Origin: JALYUA01 sp038229875
Lineage (GTDB): Bacteria; Acidobacteriota; Thermoanaerobaculia; UBA5066; Gp7-AA6
Length of the DNA: 42,464 nucleotides
Direction of reading: 5' to 3'
Assembly (NCBI GenBank): GCA_038229875.1
Contig: JBBROA010000021.1
Coordinates: 1-42,464 of the forward strand
The notes beneath the pieces are model-generated. The model saw only the letters and a program-made list of their open reading frames with translations, ran no database searches and was not told where the DNA came from. The position numbers and the translations under genes are program-made. Positions 8,449 through 16,010 of this stretch are shown here, one piece after another (the first letter of the stretch is position 1; every line of letters starts with the position of its first letter).

Positions 8449-9144
8449 ATGATCGGTGAACGTCGGCTAAAACGCGCCGTGGTGTCGTGGAGCTCAGGGA
8501 AGGACAGCGCGTGGGCGCTTCACGAAGTGCGACGCCTGAAACTGGCGGACGTCGTCGGGCTGCTCACGACTGTGACGTCCGGCTACGGGCGTGTGTCCAT
8601 GCATGGAGTTCGCGAGGACATCCTCGCTGAGCAGGCGGCCCGCGCCGGTTTGCCGGTGACGGTCGTGCGCATCCCGAAGGACTGTTCCAACGCCGCGTAT
8701 GAAGCGGCCTTTCTCGAGGCGGCGGCGTCTGCGCGCGAGGAGGGAGTCGAGCTCATCGTTTTCGGAGATCTCTTTCTCAGAGAGGTACGCTCATACCGCG
8801 AGCGCATGCTCGCCGGTTCCGGAATCGCGCCGATGTTTCCGCTGTGGGGCCGGGACACGCGAGCGCTCGCTGACGAAATGCTCGACGGGGGCCTGCGCGC
8901 CACCATCGTTTGCGTCGATCCCGCACGGCTGCCCGCCGATTTCGCCGGCCGCGCGTGGGACGCCGATCTCCTTGCCGGCCTTCCGCCGGGCGTCGATCCG
9001 TGCGGAGAAAACGGCGAGTTCCACACGTGCGCAACCGACGGCCCGCTCTTCGACGCGCCGGTCGCCGTCCGGTCGGGAGAGACGGTCGTTCGCGACGGAT
9101 TCGTCTTCTCGGATTTGCTCCTTGAGCGGGAGCGCCCGGCATGA
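8449..9144 (+). CDS. DUF71/COG2102 ATP-binding protein, probable B12-salvage type
   Basis: This 231-residue protein has the PP-loop ATP-binding motif VVSWSSGKDSAWALHEVRR and the DUF71 signatures MHGVRED, VFGDLF, REVRSYRERM, PLWGRDT and the C-terminal PCGENGEFHTCATDGPLF. In eukaryotes and archaea DUF71 makes diphthamide, but bacteria lack diphthamide, and published comparative genomics assigned a bacterial DUF71 subgroup to B12 salvage. The neighbours here (adenosyltransferase upstream, BtuF-like protein overlapping by ATGA) fit that subgroup. The 266-bp gap upstream is largely filled by repeat copy A, so this gene may have its own promoter. The exact substrate is unknown. Confidence 0.88.
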   Translation: MIGERRLKRAVVSWSSGKDSAWALHEVRRLKLADVVGLLTTVTSGYGRVSMHGVREDILAEQAARAGLPVTVVRIPKDCSNAAYEAAFLEAAASAREEGVELIVFGDLFLREVRSYRERMLAGSGIAPMFPLWGRDTRALADEMLDGGLRATIVCVDPARLPADFAGRAWDADLLAGLPPGVDPCGENGEFHTCATDGPLFDAPVAVRSGETVVRDGFVFSDLLLERERPA

Positions 9145-10082
9145 CGGCGGGGGGGCCGCCGCTCCGGATCGTGTCCCTCCTTCCGTCCGCAACGGAGATC
9201 GTCGCGGCGCTCGGGTTCGGCGACGCGCTCGTCGGCCGCTCTCACGAGTGCGATTTCCCGCCGGGAGTCGAGGAGCTCCCGGTGCTGACGGCGCCGCTCA
9301 TCGACCCGTCCGGCTCCAGCCGGGAGATCCACGAGCAGGTGGGGAAGCGGCTCGCCGACGCGGCGTCCGTTTACCGGGTCGACGCGGACCTTTTGCGCGC
9401 GCTGGCGCCAACGCACGTCGTCACCCAGGTGCATTGCGAGGTGTGCGCCGTGAGCCTCGGCGACGTGCGGGAGGCGCTCGGAGGAGGATCGGAACCCGCG
9501 CCGGTCTTAGTCGCGCTCGGCGCGAGCACCCTGGCGGAGGTGATGGCGGACATCGAGCGGGTGGCTGTCGCTCTCGGGGCGGCCGCAGAAGGAGCATCGG
9601 CGACCCGCGCACTTTCGGGGCGCCTGCAGGCCATCGAGGCCGACGCCGTTCGCGCGCCCCGGCGTCCGCGCGTCGCCACGATCGAGTGGCTCTCGCCCCC
9701 CATGGCCGCCGGGAACTGGGTCCCGGAGCTCGTTCGAATGGCCGGCGGAGAGAACCTGTTCGGCGAGCCGGGACGCCACTCCCCCTGGCTTGCCCCGAAT
9801 GCGCTCGCGGCGGCGGATCCTGACGTGGTCGTCGTCTTTCCCTGCGGCTTTTCCCTCGAGCGAACCGAGAGCGAAGCGCATCTGCTCCGCGACATCCCCG
9901 GATTCGACCGCACCGCGGCCGCCGCGAGCGGGTCCGTCTTCCTCGCGGACGGCAACCAGTACTTCAACCGACCGGGACCTCGTCTCGTGGAATCGCTCGA
10001 AATCCTCGCGGAGATCCTGCACCCGGAGCGATTTCCGTTTGGCCGGGAAGGAGTCTCCTGGAAACGGTGGGCAGGAAAGTAG
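9141..10082 (+). CDS. BtuF-like cobalamin-binding protein lacking a signal peptide
   Basis: This 313-residue protein has the periplasmic-binding-protein fold of BtuF/FecB: PLRIVSLLPSATEIVAALGF, SHECDFPPGVEELPVLT, LRALAPTHVVTQVHCEVCAV, then a C-terminal lobe ending RPGPRLVESLEILAEILHP. The ATG at 9141 overlaps the DUF71 stop, so the pair is translationally coupled. The mature fold starts within eight residues of the initiator, so no Sec signal or lipobox is visible and the protein is predicted cytoplasmic. The SHECDFP and TQxxCxVC motifs mark a subfamily different from classical periplasmic BtuF. No BtuC permease or BtuD ATPase is nearby. It may chaperone corrinoids for the adenosyltransferase or DUF71 enzyme, which is inference. 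Confidence 0.88.
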   Translation: MTAGGPPLRIVSLLPSATEIVAALGFGDALVGRSHECDFPPGVEELPVLTAPLIDPSGSSREIHEQVGKRLADAASVYRVDADLLRALAPTHVVTQVHCEVCAVSLGDVREALGGGSEPAPVLVALGASTLAEVMADIERVAVALGAAAEGASATRALSGRLQAIEADAVRAPRRPRVATIEWLSPPMAAGNWVPELVRMAGGENLFGEPGRHSPWLAPNALAAADPDVVVVFPCGFSLERTESEAHLLRDIPGFDRTAAAASGSVFLADGNQYFNRPGPRLVESLEILAEILHPERFPFGREGVSWKRWAGK

Positions 10083-10111
10083 GGCGATCCGCCTCCCCGG
10101 CGGCGCGAGGG

Positions 10112-10315
10112 TCAGCGGTCCCGATCGATCGTAATGTTCTCTTTGCGGCCGCTGTTGCCGACTGCGATCATGATCCCGATGCCGACGGCGACCAACAGCC
10201 CGACTCCAACCCAGAAGGTCCCGATCGAGGCTAAGACGCCCGTCTTCCAAAGCGCCAGGAGGGCGCCGACGACAAGCAGCGCGTAGCCCAAGAAATACAG
10301 TCCTGTCCACTTCAT
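10112..10315 (-). CDS. Small two-helix membrane protein
   Basis: This is a 67-residue protein from the ATG at 10315, with GGGAGG about six bases upstream. It has two hydrophobic helices, roughly residues 5-22 (GLYFLGYALLVVGALLAL) and 28-51 (ASIGTFWVGVGLLVAVGIGI), and a short polar tail NSGRKENITIDRDR. An in-frame upstream extension is possible but reads as non-coding. It is convergent with the cobalamin cluster and divergent from the lipoprotein gene. No family was recognised. Confidence 0.72.
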   Translation of the reverse strand: MKWTGLYFLGYALLVVGALLALWKTGVLASIGTFWVGVGLLVAVGIGIMIAVGNSGRKENITIDRDR

Positions 10316-10458
10316 ATCGAGCCTCCCGGCCCTTCGGCCGCTTAGAACCCAGCAAGTTCCGGGCCCGGAAGAGGCGAATAATCGGTCCGCTCCAGCCGCC
10401 CGAGAATCTGATCCAATAGACACCTGCAACCCGCGGACCTCAACAAAGGAGATTTCTC

Positions 10459-11349
10459 ATGCGAACGCGCTTCTGGGTGCTTTGGATCGCCGCCGCCGTC
10501 GCGGCGTCCGCGTGCAGCAGCACCGGGGCGGCCCCCCCGCCTCCGGGTCCCAGGAATCCGGGCACGGGGACCTCGAGCCCGAACCCGAACATCGTCCCAC
10601 CGGCGACCCCGCCTCCGTCCGTATCTCCGACCGCCGTACCTTCTGTCCCGGCCGTTCCGGCTTCACCCGCCGCGGCCCCCGCGGGCGCGATGCCGTCCAG
10701 CTCTGAGGCACCGCCGCCCGCGGCGGCCATCCCGCCGCAGCCTGCGACTCCGGCGGCCGCTGCCGTTGCGGCACGGCCGTACCAGGACGTGCTGAAACTG
10801 AAGCAAGCCGGACTCTCGGACGAGTTCATCCTGAACAAGGTGAGGACCGAGAACGTCAACTACTCGCTCAACACGAACGAAATCGTCGAGCTGCGTTCCG
10901 CGGGGGTCTCCGAGACCGTGCTCGAGACGATGCTGCGCTCGGGCCAGCCGCCCGCCGCGACGGCCGGCGCCGCCGTCGCGAGGCGCGCGGAATTCTCGGG
11001 ACTTGCGCGCGTCGGAAAAGGATTCATCGTCTTTGGCACTTCGACGAAGAACGTCGGCAGGCTGGTCGTGGACGGAGAGACGATCACCTGGACGGGAAGC
11101 GCGGACGCGGAGAAGAACTTTTCGGTGTTCGCGAAGAACATCAAGGAGATCTTCACGACCTGCGTTCTCCGCCCGAACCAGAACCTCTGCCTGGAAGTCG
11201 GCTTCGTCACCTACACCGGAGACGAATACAAGTTCCGCGATCCGGGCTGGAAGAACGGCGACAACCGGCTGGTCACGGAAGTGACGAACTACTTCAAGCA
11301 GGCGTTTCCGAACCTGTTCTTCTCGGCGCGCGCGGTCAACGAGCTGTAA
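10459..11349 (+). CDS. Putative lipoprotein with Pro/Ala-rich linker
   Basis: This 296-residue protein has a strong ribosome site (AAGGAG, eight bases before ATG 10459). A type II signal peptide (MRTRFWVLWIAAAVAASAC) places the lipidated Cys at residue 19. Residues 24-105 are a low-complexity Pro/Ala/Ser linker. A short helical motif of about 55 residues follows (YQDVLKLKQAGLSDEFILNK ... IVELRSAGVSETVLETMLRS), a pattern seen in many secreted acidobacterial proteins. The C-terminal 120 residues (EFSGLARVGKGFIVFGTSTK ... FPNLFFSARAVNEL) look like a globular beta-rich domain with two Cys (TTCVLRPNQNLCLEVG). Function is unknown; outer-membrane or periplasmic anchoring is likely. Confidence 0.85.
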   Translation: MRTRFWVLWIAAAVAASACSSTGAAPPPPGPRNPGTGTSSPNPNIVPPATPPPSVSPTAVPSVPAVPASPAAAPAGAMPSSSEAPPPAAAIPPQPATPAAAAVAARPYQDVLKLKQAGLSDEFILNKVRTENVNYSLNTNEIVELRSAGVSETVLETMLRSGQPPAATAGAAVARRAEFSGLARVGKGFIVFGTSTKNVGRLVVDGETITWTGSADAEKNFSVFAKNIKEIFTTCVLRPNQNLCLEVGFVTYTGDEYKFRDPGWKNGDNRLVTEVTNYFKQAFPNLFFSARAVNEL

Positions 11350-11554
11350 CGCCGAGGCCGACGCTGGCGAAGGCGAAGAGCGGAAGAGGGCGTCCGGGGG
11401 ACACGGCGTTTCATCGGCGGCAACCCAAGTCCCGCGTCGCGGCCGCAGCGCCGCCGCCTCTAGTCGTGTCAGGCTTTTTGCGGGCCCCTCACTCGAATCC
11501 GCTCCCCCGGCGGGCGGGAGAGGGAGACGGCCCCTGCGATTTTCCGCCTCGGTC

Positions 11555-12337
11555 CTAGGCGGCTTTGCCCGTATCGGCCACGTGCGCGGCCGCGCGGCGG
11601 CGCAGCCACAGACTTCCGAGCCACACTGTCGGGACAATGGCGAGGGAGTACGCGAGGATGTGGCCGATGATCCCGTCCGGCCCGAGGATCTCCGTCGCGT
11701 CGTTCACGGCCTGGGACGCCGGCAGGAGCCGCGCTTCCGAGAGCTCGTGGATCCCGTAGAGGACGAGCTGGATTAAGAAGATCAAAAGAAACGCGGACGA
11801 CACGTTCAGCAAGGCCCGGATGTCGACCCCGCGGCCGAGACGCGTCCACGCCCAACCGATCGCGGCGGCGGCGGCGACGCCGAGCCCGAGCCCGGTCAAG
11901 ACCGCCAGGGATTTCAACTGGAAGAGGGCGGTCGAGATGAGGAGGGCGGTCTCCATCCCTTCCCGCGTGATCATCAGGAGAGTGAATCCGAAGACGCCCC
12001 AGAACGCGCGGCTGTCGGTCGCGCCCGCGGTTCGCGCCGCGACTCGCGATTCGATGTCGCTCTTGAGTCGCGACGAGACGCGTTTCATGTAGACGAGGAG
12101 GCTTCCGACGAGGACCGCGGCGACCAGGGCCAGGATGCCCTCCCAGAAGGGCTGGTTTGCCGCCTTCGAAAAAAGGAGCCCTGCGCCGAAACACGTGACC
12201 ACCGAGACCGCCGTTCCCGCGTAGACGGCGCGCGCCAGCGCGATTCTCCCGGTGCGCTTCAGGTAAGACAGGATGAGCGCGACGATGAGAAACGCCTCGA
12301 TGCCTTCCCGCAGCGCGATCGTGAATCCCTGCCACAT
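11555..12337 (-). CDS. FTR1/EfeU-family iron permease
   Basis: This 260-residue protein has about seven membrane helices. The family REXXE iron-binding motifs are both present: REGIEAFL near residue 10 and REGMETAL near residue 125. FTR1 proteins move ferric iron, usually together with an oxidase, a ferric reductase or a binding protein. The start at 12337 (MWQGFTIALREGIEAF) matches the family N-terminus and has a GGAG site upstream. The gene is divergent from fur with about 100 bases between them, which hold a Fur-box-like dyad, so iron repression is likely. No EfeO or EfeB partner is adjacent; the flavin cassette downstream of fur may fill the redox role. Confidence 0.93.
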   Translation of the reverse strand: MWQGFTIALREGIEAFLIVALILSYLKRTGRIALARAVYAGTAVSVVTCFGAGLLFSKAANQPFWEGILALVAAVLVGSLLVYMKRVSSRLKSDIESRVAARTAGATDSRAFWGVFGFTLLMITREGMETALLISTALFQLKSLAVLTGLGLGVAAAAAIGWAWTRLGRGVDIRALLNVSSAFLLIFLIQLVLYGIHELSEARLLPASQAVNDATEILGPDGIIGHILAYSLAIVPTVWLGSLWLRRRAAAHVADTGKAA

Positions 12338-12358
12338 GGGTGTCTGCTCCTGCCCGGC

Positions 12359-12387
12359 TTGACAACCCCGCCGGAGAACGGAAGAAT
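12359..12387 (+). promoter_or_regulatory. Putative fur promoter
   Basis: A perfect -35 TTGACA (12359-12364) and a -10-like AAGAAT (12382-12387, four of six matches) are separated by 17 bases. The Fur-box-like dyad at 12396-12410 covers the expected start of transcription, an arrangement suited to autorepression. Confidence 0.5.
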
Positions 12388-12395
12388 ACGCTAGT

Positions 12396-12410
12396 TGAGA
12401 CTGAGTCGCA
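12396..12410. promoter_or_regulatory. fur box: Fur-box-like operator between FTR1 and fur
   Basis: TGAGACTGAGTCGCA is a 7-1-7 inverted repeat with one mismatch, close to the TGAGAATGATTCTCA type of Fur box. The 15-mer AGTTGAGACTGAGTC at 12393-12407 recurs exactly at 12984-12998 by the apbE start. Its place in the fur/FTR1 divergent region supports control by the Fur protein encoded next to it. Confidence 0.68.
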
Positions 12411-12436
12411 ATCGCATTTCGACCGGAGTCGCAGGC

Positions 12437-12943
12437 ATGAAGCCGCACCGTGAGCTGAGCATCTTTCGGAAGTACCTGGAAAAGCGCGGGTTGAAGCTGA
12501 CGTCCGAGCGGCAGGCCTTGTTCGACGAGCTCTTCGCGCGCCACGAGCATTTCGAGGCGGACGAGCTGCTCGTCCGGCTCCGGACCAAGCACAAAAAGAT
12601 TTCCCGGGCGACGATCTATCGCACGCTCGACCTGCTGGTGGACTCCGGGATCGTCGGCCGCGTCCGGATCGGTGAATCGGGCTACCGGTACGAGCGTCTC
12701 CGCGCCGGCGAGCACCACGACCACCTGATCTGCAACGAGTGCGGGCGGGTCATCGAGTTCTTCGAGCCCGCGATCGAGAACCTTCAGGACCAGGTGTGTG
12801 AGAAGTACGGTTTCCTGGCGATCTCGCACAGCCACCAGCTGCGCGGAATCTGCCGGCAGTGCCGCCCGCGGGTGACTTCGCGCGAGGCGACGGCGGCGCG
12901 GTCCGCCGATCCCGGCCGGCTCCGCATCCTTCCGACCGCCTGA
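12437..12943 (+). CDS. fur: Fur-family ferric uptake regulator
   Basis: This 168-residue protein has an N-terminal winged helix (GLKLTSERQALFDELFARHE; ISRATIYRTLDLLVDSGIVG) and a C-terminal metal-binding dimerisation domain with HHDHLICNECGRVIEF, SHSHQL and CRQC. These supply the usual His ligands and two CxxC zinc pairs. The chosen start, MKPHRELSIF, lies after the promoter and operator; an earlier in-frame ATG at 12395 would lie in the operator. The protein is most likely an iron-sensing repressor rather than Zur or PerR, because it sits between an iron permease and a putative iron-reduction operon; sequence alone does not settle the metal. Confidence 0.92.
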   Translation: MKPHRELSIFRKYLEKRGLKLTSERQALFDELFARHEHFEADELLVRLRTKHKKISRATIYRTLDLLVDSGIVGRVRIGESGYRYERLRAGEHHDHLICNECGRVIEFFEPAIENLQDQVCEKYGFLAISHSHQLRGICRQCRPRVTSREATAARSADPGRLRILPTA

Positions 12944-12946
12944 CAC

Positions 12947-14056
12947 GTGAACCGGCCGACGTCCCCTTCGATCACTGGATCTCAGTTGAGACTGAGTCTC
13001 TGTCTTATCTCAGTCCTCTTCCTGTTTCTCGCCGCGTCGCCCCGCGGCGCGTCCAGTCTCGGAACGGATCTGCGTGATCCCGCCGGCGCCCCGGGTCCCG
13101 AACGCGTCGTCCGCGCGCAGTATCGGATGGGCACCGTTCTCGAGATCGAAGCGGCGGGCGGTCTCCAGGGGTCCTCCGTCGAAGCGGCTCTCGAAAGCGC
13201 GTTCGCCGAGGTCGGCCGCGTCGAAGAGCGTCTCTCGAACTGGCGGCCCGAGTCCGAGCTCTCCCGCGCGAATCGCTCGGCTGGCCGCGAACCGTTTCCG
13301 ATCACCCGGGCGACGGCGGAGAGTCTGACGGCGGCGCTCGCGCTGGCCGGCGAGACCGGGGGCGCGTTTGACCCGACGGTCGGACCGATCACACTAGAGC
13401 GGATCTCCGGTCACGCGAAAGAGACCGGCAGCCGGGAGGTCTCGACACGCCTGCGGGAGATCGGCTACCGCCGCGCCCGCGTGGACACGTCGGCGCCCAC
13501 GGCGACACTCTCGTTCGACTCGCCCAGAATGTCGATTGATTCGGGCGGCTTCGGAAAGGGAGAGGCGCTCGATGCGGCGGCCGCGGCTCTCCGGGCCGGC
13601 GGCATCGAAAGCGCCCGTCTGAACTTCGGCGGGCAGATCCTGGTGTTCGGGTTGTTGACTCCTTCCGGCGATGCTGGCGCTTACGGGCGCGCCGCGGTCG
13701 CGTCTCCGGACGACTCCGGCCGCCTCATCTCGCGGGTCGTCATTTCCGACTGCTCGCTCTCGACGTCGGGAGACTCGCAACAGCCGGGTCACATCATCGA
13801 TCCGCGCACCGGCCGCGCCGCCGCCTTTCATGGGTCGGCCACTGTGCTCGCCTCCAGCGGAGTTCGAGCCGACGCGCTTTCGACCGCGCTCTTCGTGATG
13901 GGACCCGCGGCCGGAATTGCGTTCGCAGAAGCGCGACAGATCCCCGCGCTCTACGTCGACGCCGCCGGGCGCCTCTTCGCCAGCCGTTCGTGGTCCCGCC
14001 TGCCTTCCTGGACCGATCCGACTTCTGCCGCCATCGCGAAAAGGAGAACCGAGTGA
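12947..14056 (+). CDS. apbE: ApbE-family FAD:protein FMN transferase
   Basis: ApbE enzymes cleave FAD and attach FMN covalently to Thr in target flavoproteins outside the cytoplasm. Family features seen are YRMGTVLEIEA, VGRVEERLSNWRPESELSRA, GAFDPTVGP, the core SIDSGGFGKGEALDAAAAAL, LNFGGQILVFG, the HIIDPRTGRAA motif, and GVRADALSTALFVMGP. A hydrophobic N-terminus (LRLSLCLISVLFLFLAASPR) fits Sec export. The start is uncertain: GTG 12947 follows the fur stop by three bases, while TTG 12986 would leave just the signal peptide and place the Fur-like operator on the start site. The stop overlaps the porin start (GTGA), so this gene leads an operon. Its likely target is the FMN-binding protein at 15456. 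Confidence 0.92.
   Translation: MNRPTSPSITGSQLRLSLCLISVLFLFLAASPRGASSLGTDLRDPAGAPGPERVVRAQYRMGTVLEIEAAGGLQGSSVEAALESAFAEVGRVEERLSNWRPESELSRANRSAGREPFPITRATAESLTAALALAGETGGAFDPTVGPITLERISGHAKETGSREVSTRLREIGYRRARVDTSAPTATLSFDSPRMSIDSGGFGKGEALDAAAAALRAGGIESARLNFGGQILVFGLLTPSGDAGAYGRAAVASPDDSGRLISRVVISDCSLSTSGDSQQPGHIIDPRTGRAAAFHGSATVLASSGVRADALSTALFVMGPAAGIAFAEARQIPALYVDAAGRLFASRSWSRLPSWTDPTSAAIAKRRTE
12981..13001. promoter_or_regulatory. fur box: Fur-box-like operator at the apbE start
   Basis: TGAGACTGAGTCTCT (12987-13001) contains the perfect dyad GAGACT-G-AGTCTC and overlaps a second dyad, CTCAGT-tgag-ACTGAG (12981-12996). Overlapping dyads of this kind are typical of Fur sites. It shares an exact 15-mer with the fur upstream site. 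It lies inside the frame if GTG 12947 is used, or on the start codon if TTG 12986 is used. Confidence 0.65.
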
Positions 14057-15450
14057 AACGCTTCGCCTGTCTTTTCGGAGTCCTTCTTTGCCTCGCTTTT
14101 CCCGGGAGCGCCCGCGCGCAGTCCGTTTCAGATCAGAAAGCGCGGGAGCTCGAAGCGAAGATCGAGGAGCTCCAGAAGAGTCTCGATGCGCTGGCTCGCG
14201 CCTCAAACGACGAGACCCGCCGTGCGCTCGAAGAACTGCGGTCGCAGATCGACGCGTTGACCCGCGAGATCGAAACCCTAAAGACGGGAGTTCCCGAAAA
14301 GAATGCGGCGAACGCCGCCGTCTCGGCACCCGTGCCCGGCCTCGGGCCCGCCGCGTCGCGGGTCTATCGCTCCGACCACGGCGTCTCGATCGGGGGATAC
14401 GGAGAAGCGCTCTACCAGAACTTCGCGCGGCGGCGGCAGGACGGGGAGCCCTCGACGCTCTCGGACCGCGTCGATCTTCTGCGGGCGGTCTTCTATTTCG
14501 GATACAAGTTCGACGACCGGTTCCTCTTCAACTCGGAGATCGAGTACGAGCACGCATCGACCGGGGAGGGCAGCGAGGTGAAGGGAGAGGTCGCGGTCGA
14601 GTTTGCCTACCTCGACTACCTCTTCGGGAAGAACCGCAGGTCGGGCGTGCGCGCAGGCCTCGTGCTGGTTCCCATGGGATTCATCAACGAGCTCCATGAG
14701 CCGCCGGTGTTCCTGGGATCGAATCGGCCGGAAGTCGAACAGCGGATCCTGCCGTCGACGTGGAGCGAGCTCGGCGTCGGAGTGTTCGGACAGGCGGGGC
14801 CGATGTCCTACCGCGCCTACGTCGTGAACGGTCTCGATGCTTCCGGGTTTTCGGCGGGGCAGGCGATCCGCGGCGGCCGGCAGGAAGGCTCTTCCGCCCT
14901 TGCCGAGAACGTCGCGGTCACGGGGCGCCTCGACTACGTCGGTCTGCCGGGTGTCGTCGCCGGCGCGTCCGGATATGCCGGAGGATCGGGCCAGGGCCGG
15001 GACGTCGACGGCCGCCGGCTGCGCGCCCGCGTCTGCCTCTTCGATCTTCACGCGGAGTGGCGGTGGCGCGGTGTCCAGACGCGCGCCCTCTTTGCCCGCG
15101 GCACGGTCGGCGACGCAGCGCGCGTGAACGAGCTCTCGGGCCTGGCGGGCGCCGATTCGGTCCCCAGCGTGTTTTCGGGTGCGTATGCAGAAGCCGGATA
15201 CGACGTTCTGTTCCGGCGCGGAGGCGATGCCTCGCTCTTGCCGTTTGTGCGATACGAGCGCCTGCGCACCCAGCAACGCGTGCCGGCGCGCTTCTCGAGC
15301 GACCCCGCCAACGACCTGCGCCTGTGGACGTTCGGCCTGCAATTCCGGCCGATCCCGCAGATCGTCGTGAAGGCCGACTACCAGGATTTCGACGACCGGG
15401 CGAAGTCGTCGACCGATCGCTGGAACGTCGCGATCGGGTGGCTGTTTTGA
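14053..15450 (+). CDS. Outer-membrane porin with N-terminal coiled coil
   Basis: This 465-residue protein starts at GTG 14053 (AAGGAG seven bases upstream) and overlaps the apbE stop. It has a signal peptide (KRFACLFGVLLCLAFPGSAR-AQ), then a coiled coil of about 65 residues (ARELEAKIEELQKSLDALAR; RSQIDALTREIETLKTG). The rest is a beta-barrel resembling phosphate-selective-porin-like (OprO/OprP) proteins: SIGGYGEALYQNF, FYFGYKFDDRFLFNSEIEYE, AGLVLVPMGFINELHEPP, RRILPSTWSELG-like QRILPSTWSELG, and a terminal aromatic residue in NVAIGWLF. The coiled coil may tether the barrel to the cell wall. The substrate is unknown; within this operon iron or an iron chelate is plausible. Confidence 0.87.
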   Translation: MKRFACLFGVLLCLAFPGSARAQSVSDQKARELEAKIEELQKSLDALARASNDETRRALEELRSQIDALTREIETLKTGVPEKNAANAAVSAPVPGLGPAASRVYRSDHGVSIGGYGEALYQNFARRRQDGEPSTLSDRVDLLRAVFYFGYKFDDRFLFNSEIEYEHASTGEGSEVKGEVAVEFAYLDYLFGKNRRSGVRAGLVLVPMGFINELHEPPVFLGSNRPEVEQRILPSTWSELGVGVFGQAGPMSYRAYVVNGLDASGFSAGQAIRGGRQEGSSALAENVAVTGRLDYVGLPGVVAGASGYAGGSGQGRDVDGRRLRARVCLFDLHAEWRWRGVQTRALFARGTVGDAARVNELSGLAGADSVPSVFSGAYAEAGYDVLFRRGGDASLLPFVRYERLRTQQRVPARFSSDPANDLRLWTFGLQFRPIPQIVVKADYQDFDDRAKSSTDRWNVAIGWLF

Positions 15451-15455
15451 GCGGG

Positions 15456-16010
15456 ATGCCCGGGAGGCGTCTCGGATGCCTCGCGGCTGCTGCCGTTCTG
15501 ACGGGGCTCTTCGCGGCCGCGAACCTCCCGGCGGCGCCCGTGTATGAAACACGCGAGCAGGCGCTCGCCCGCGCCTTTCCCCCACCGGCCGAGATCGAGC
15601 GGCGGAGCCTGTTCTTGACCCCCGAGCAGCGCGCCCGCGCGTCTCAGGCGGCCCGCGCGAAGGTGGACTCGTCGCTCGTCGTGGCGTATCTCGGAAAAAG
15701 CTCCTCGGGTTTTCTGGGTACGGGATATTTCGACACGCACCCGGTTCGCACCTCGAACGAGACTCTCCTGGTGGTCGTCCTGCCCGACGGATCCGCGGGC
15801 ACCGTCGAAGTCGTCGCGTTCGCGGAGCCGGAGGATTACCTCCCGCGCCCCGCGTGGCTTCGTCTCTTTGCGAAGAAGCCGCTCGACGACGAGCTCACGG
15901 TCGGGCGCGGGCTCGCCCACGTCTCTGGCGCGACGCTCACGACGCGGGCCATCGCCGCAGCGGTGCGGCGGGTCCTCTCGATTCACCGGGTCCTCGGGGT
16001 CGCGCCATGA
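15456..16010 (+). CDS. Exported FMN-binding (flavinylated) protein
   Basis: This 184-residue protein has an N-terminal signal segment (GCLAAAAVLTGLFAAANLPA) and an FMN_bind domain. The domain shows GFLGTGYFDTHPVRTSNETL, VVLPDGSAGTVEVVAFAEPE and, near the end, GLAHVSGATLTTRAI. SGAT (residues 157-160) is the ApbE flavinylation motif and Thr160 would carry the covalent FMN. It starts five bases after the porin stop, and its own stop overlaps the next ATG (ATGA). ApbE is encoded two genes upstream in the same operon. The protein is expected to shuttle electrons in the periplasm; the ferric-reduction role is inferred from the Fur and FTR1 neighbours. Confidence 0.88.
   Translation: MPGRRLGCLAAAAVLTGLFAAANLPAAPVYETREQALARAFPPPAEIERRSLFLTPEQRARASQAARAKVDSSLVVAYLGKSSSGFLGTGYFDTHPVRTSNETLLVVVLPDGSAGTVEVVAFAEPEDYLPRPAWLRLFAKKPLDDELTVGRGLAHVSGATLTTRAIAAAVRRVLSIHRVLGVAP

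Noticed and set aside
14278..15585. Minus-strand frame opposite the porin gene
   Set aside because: The porin has a signal peptide, coiled coil and barrel strands; the antisense frame has no domain features.
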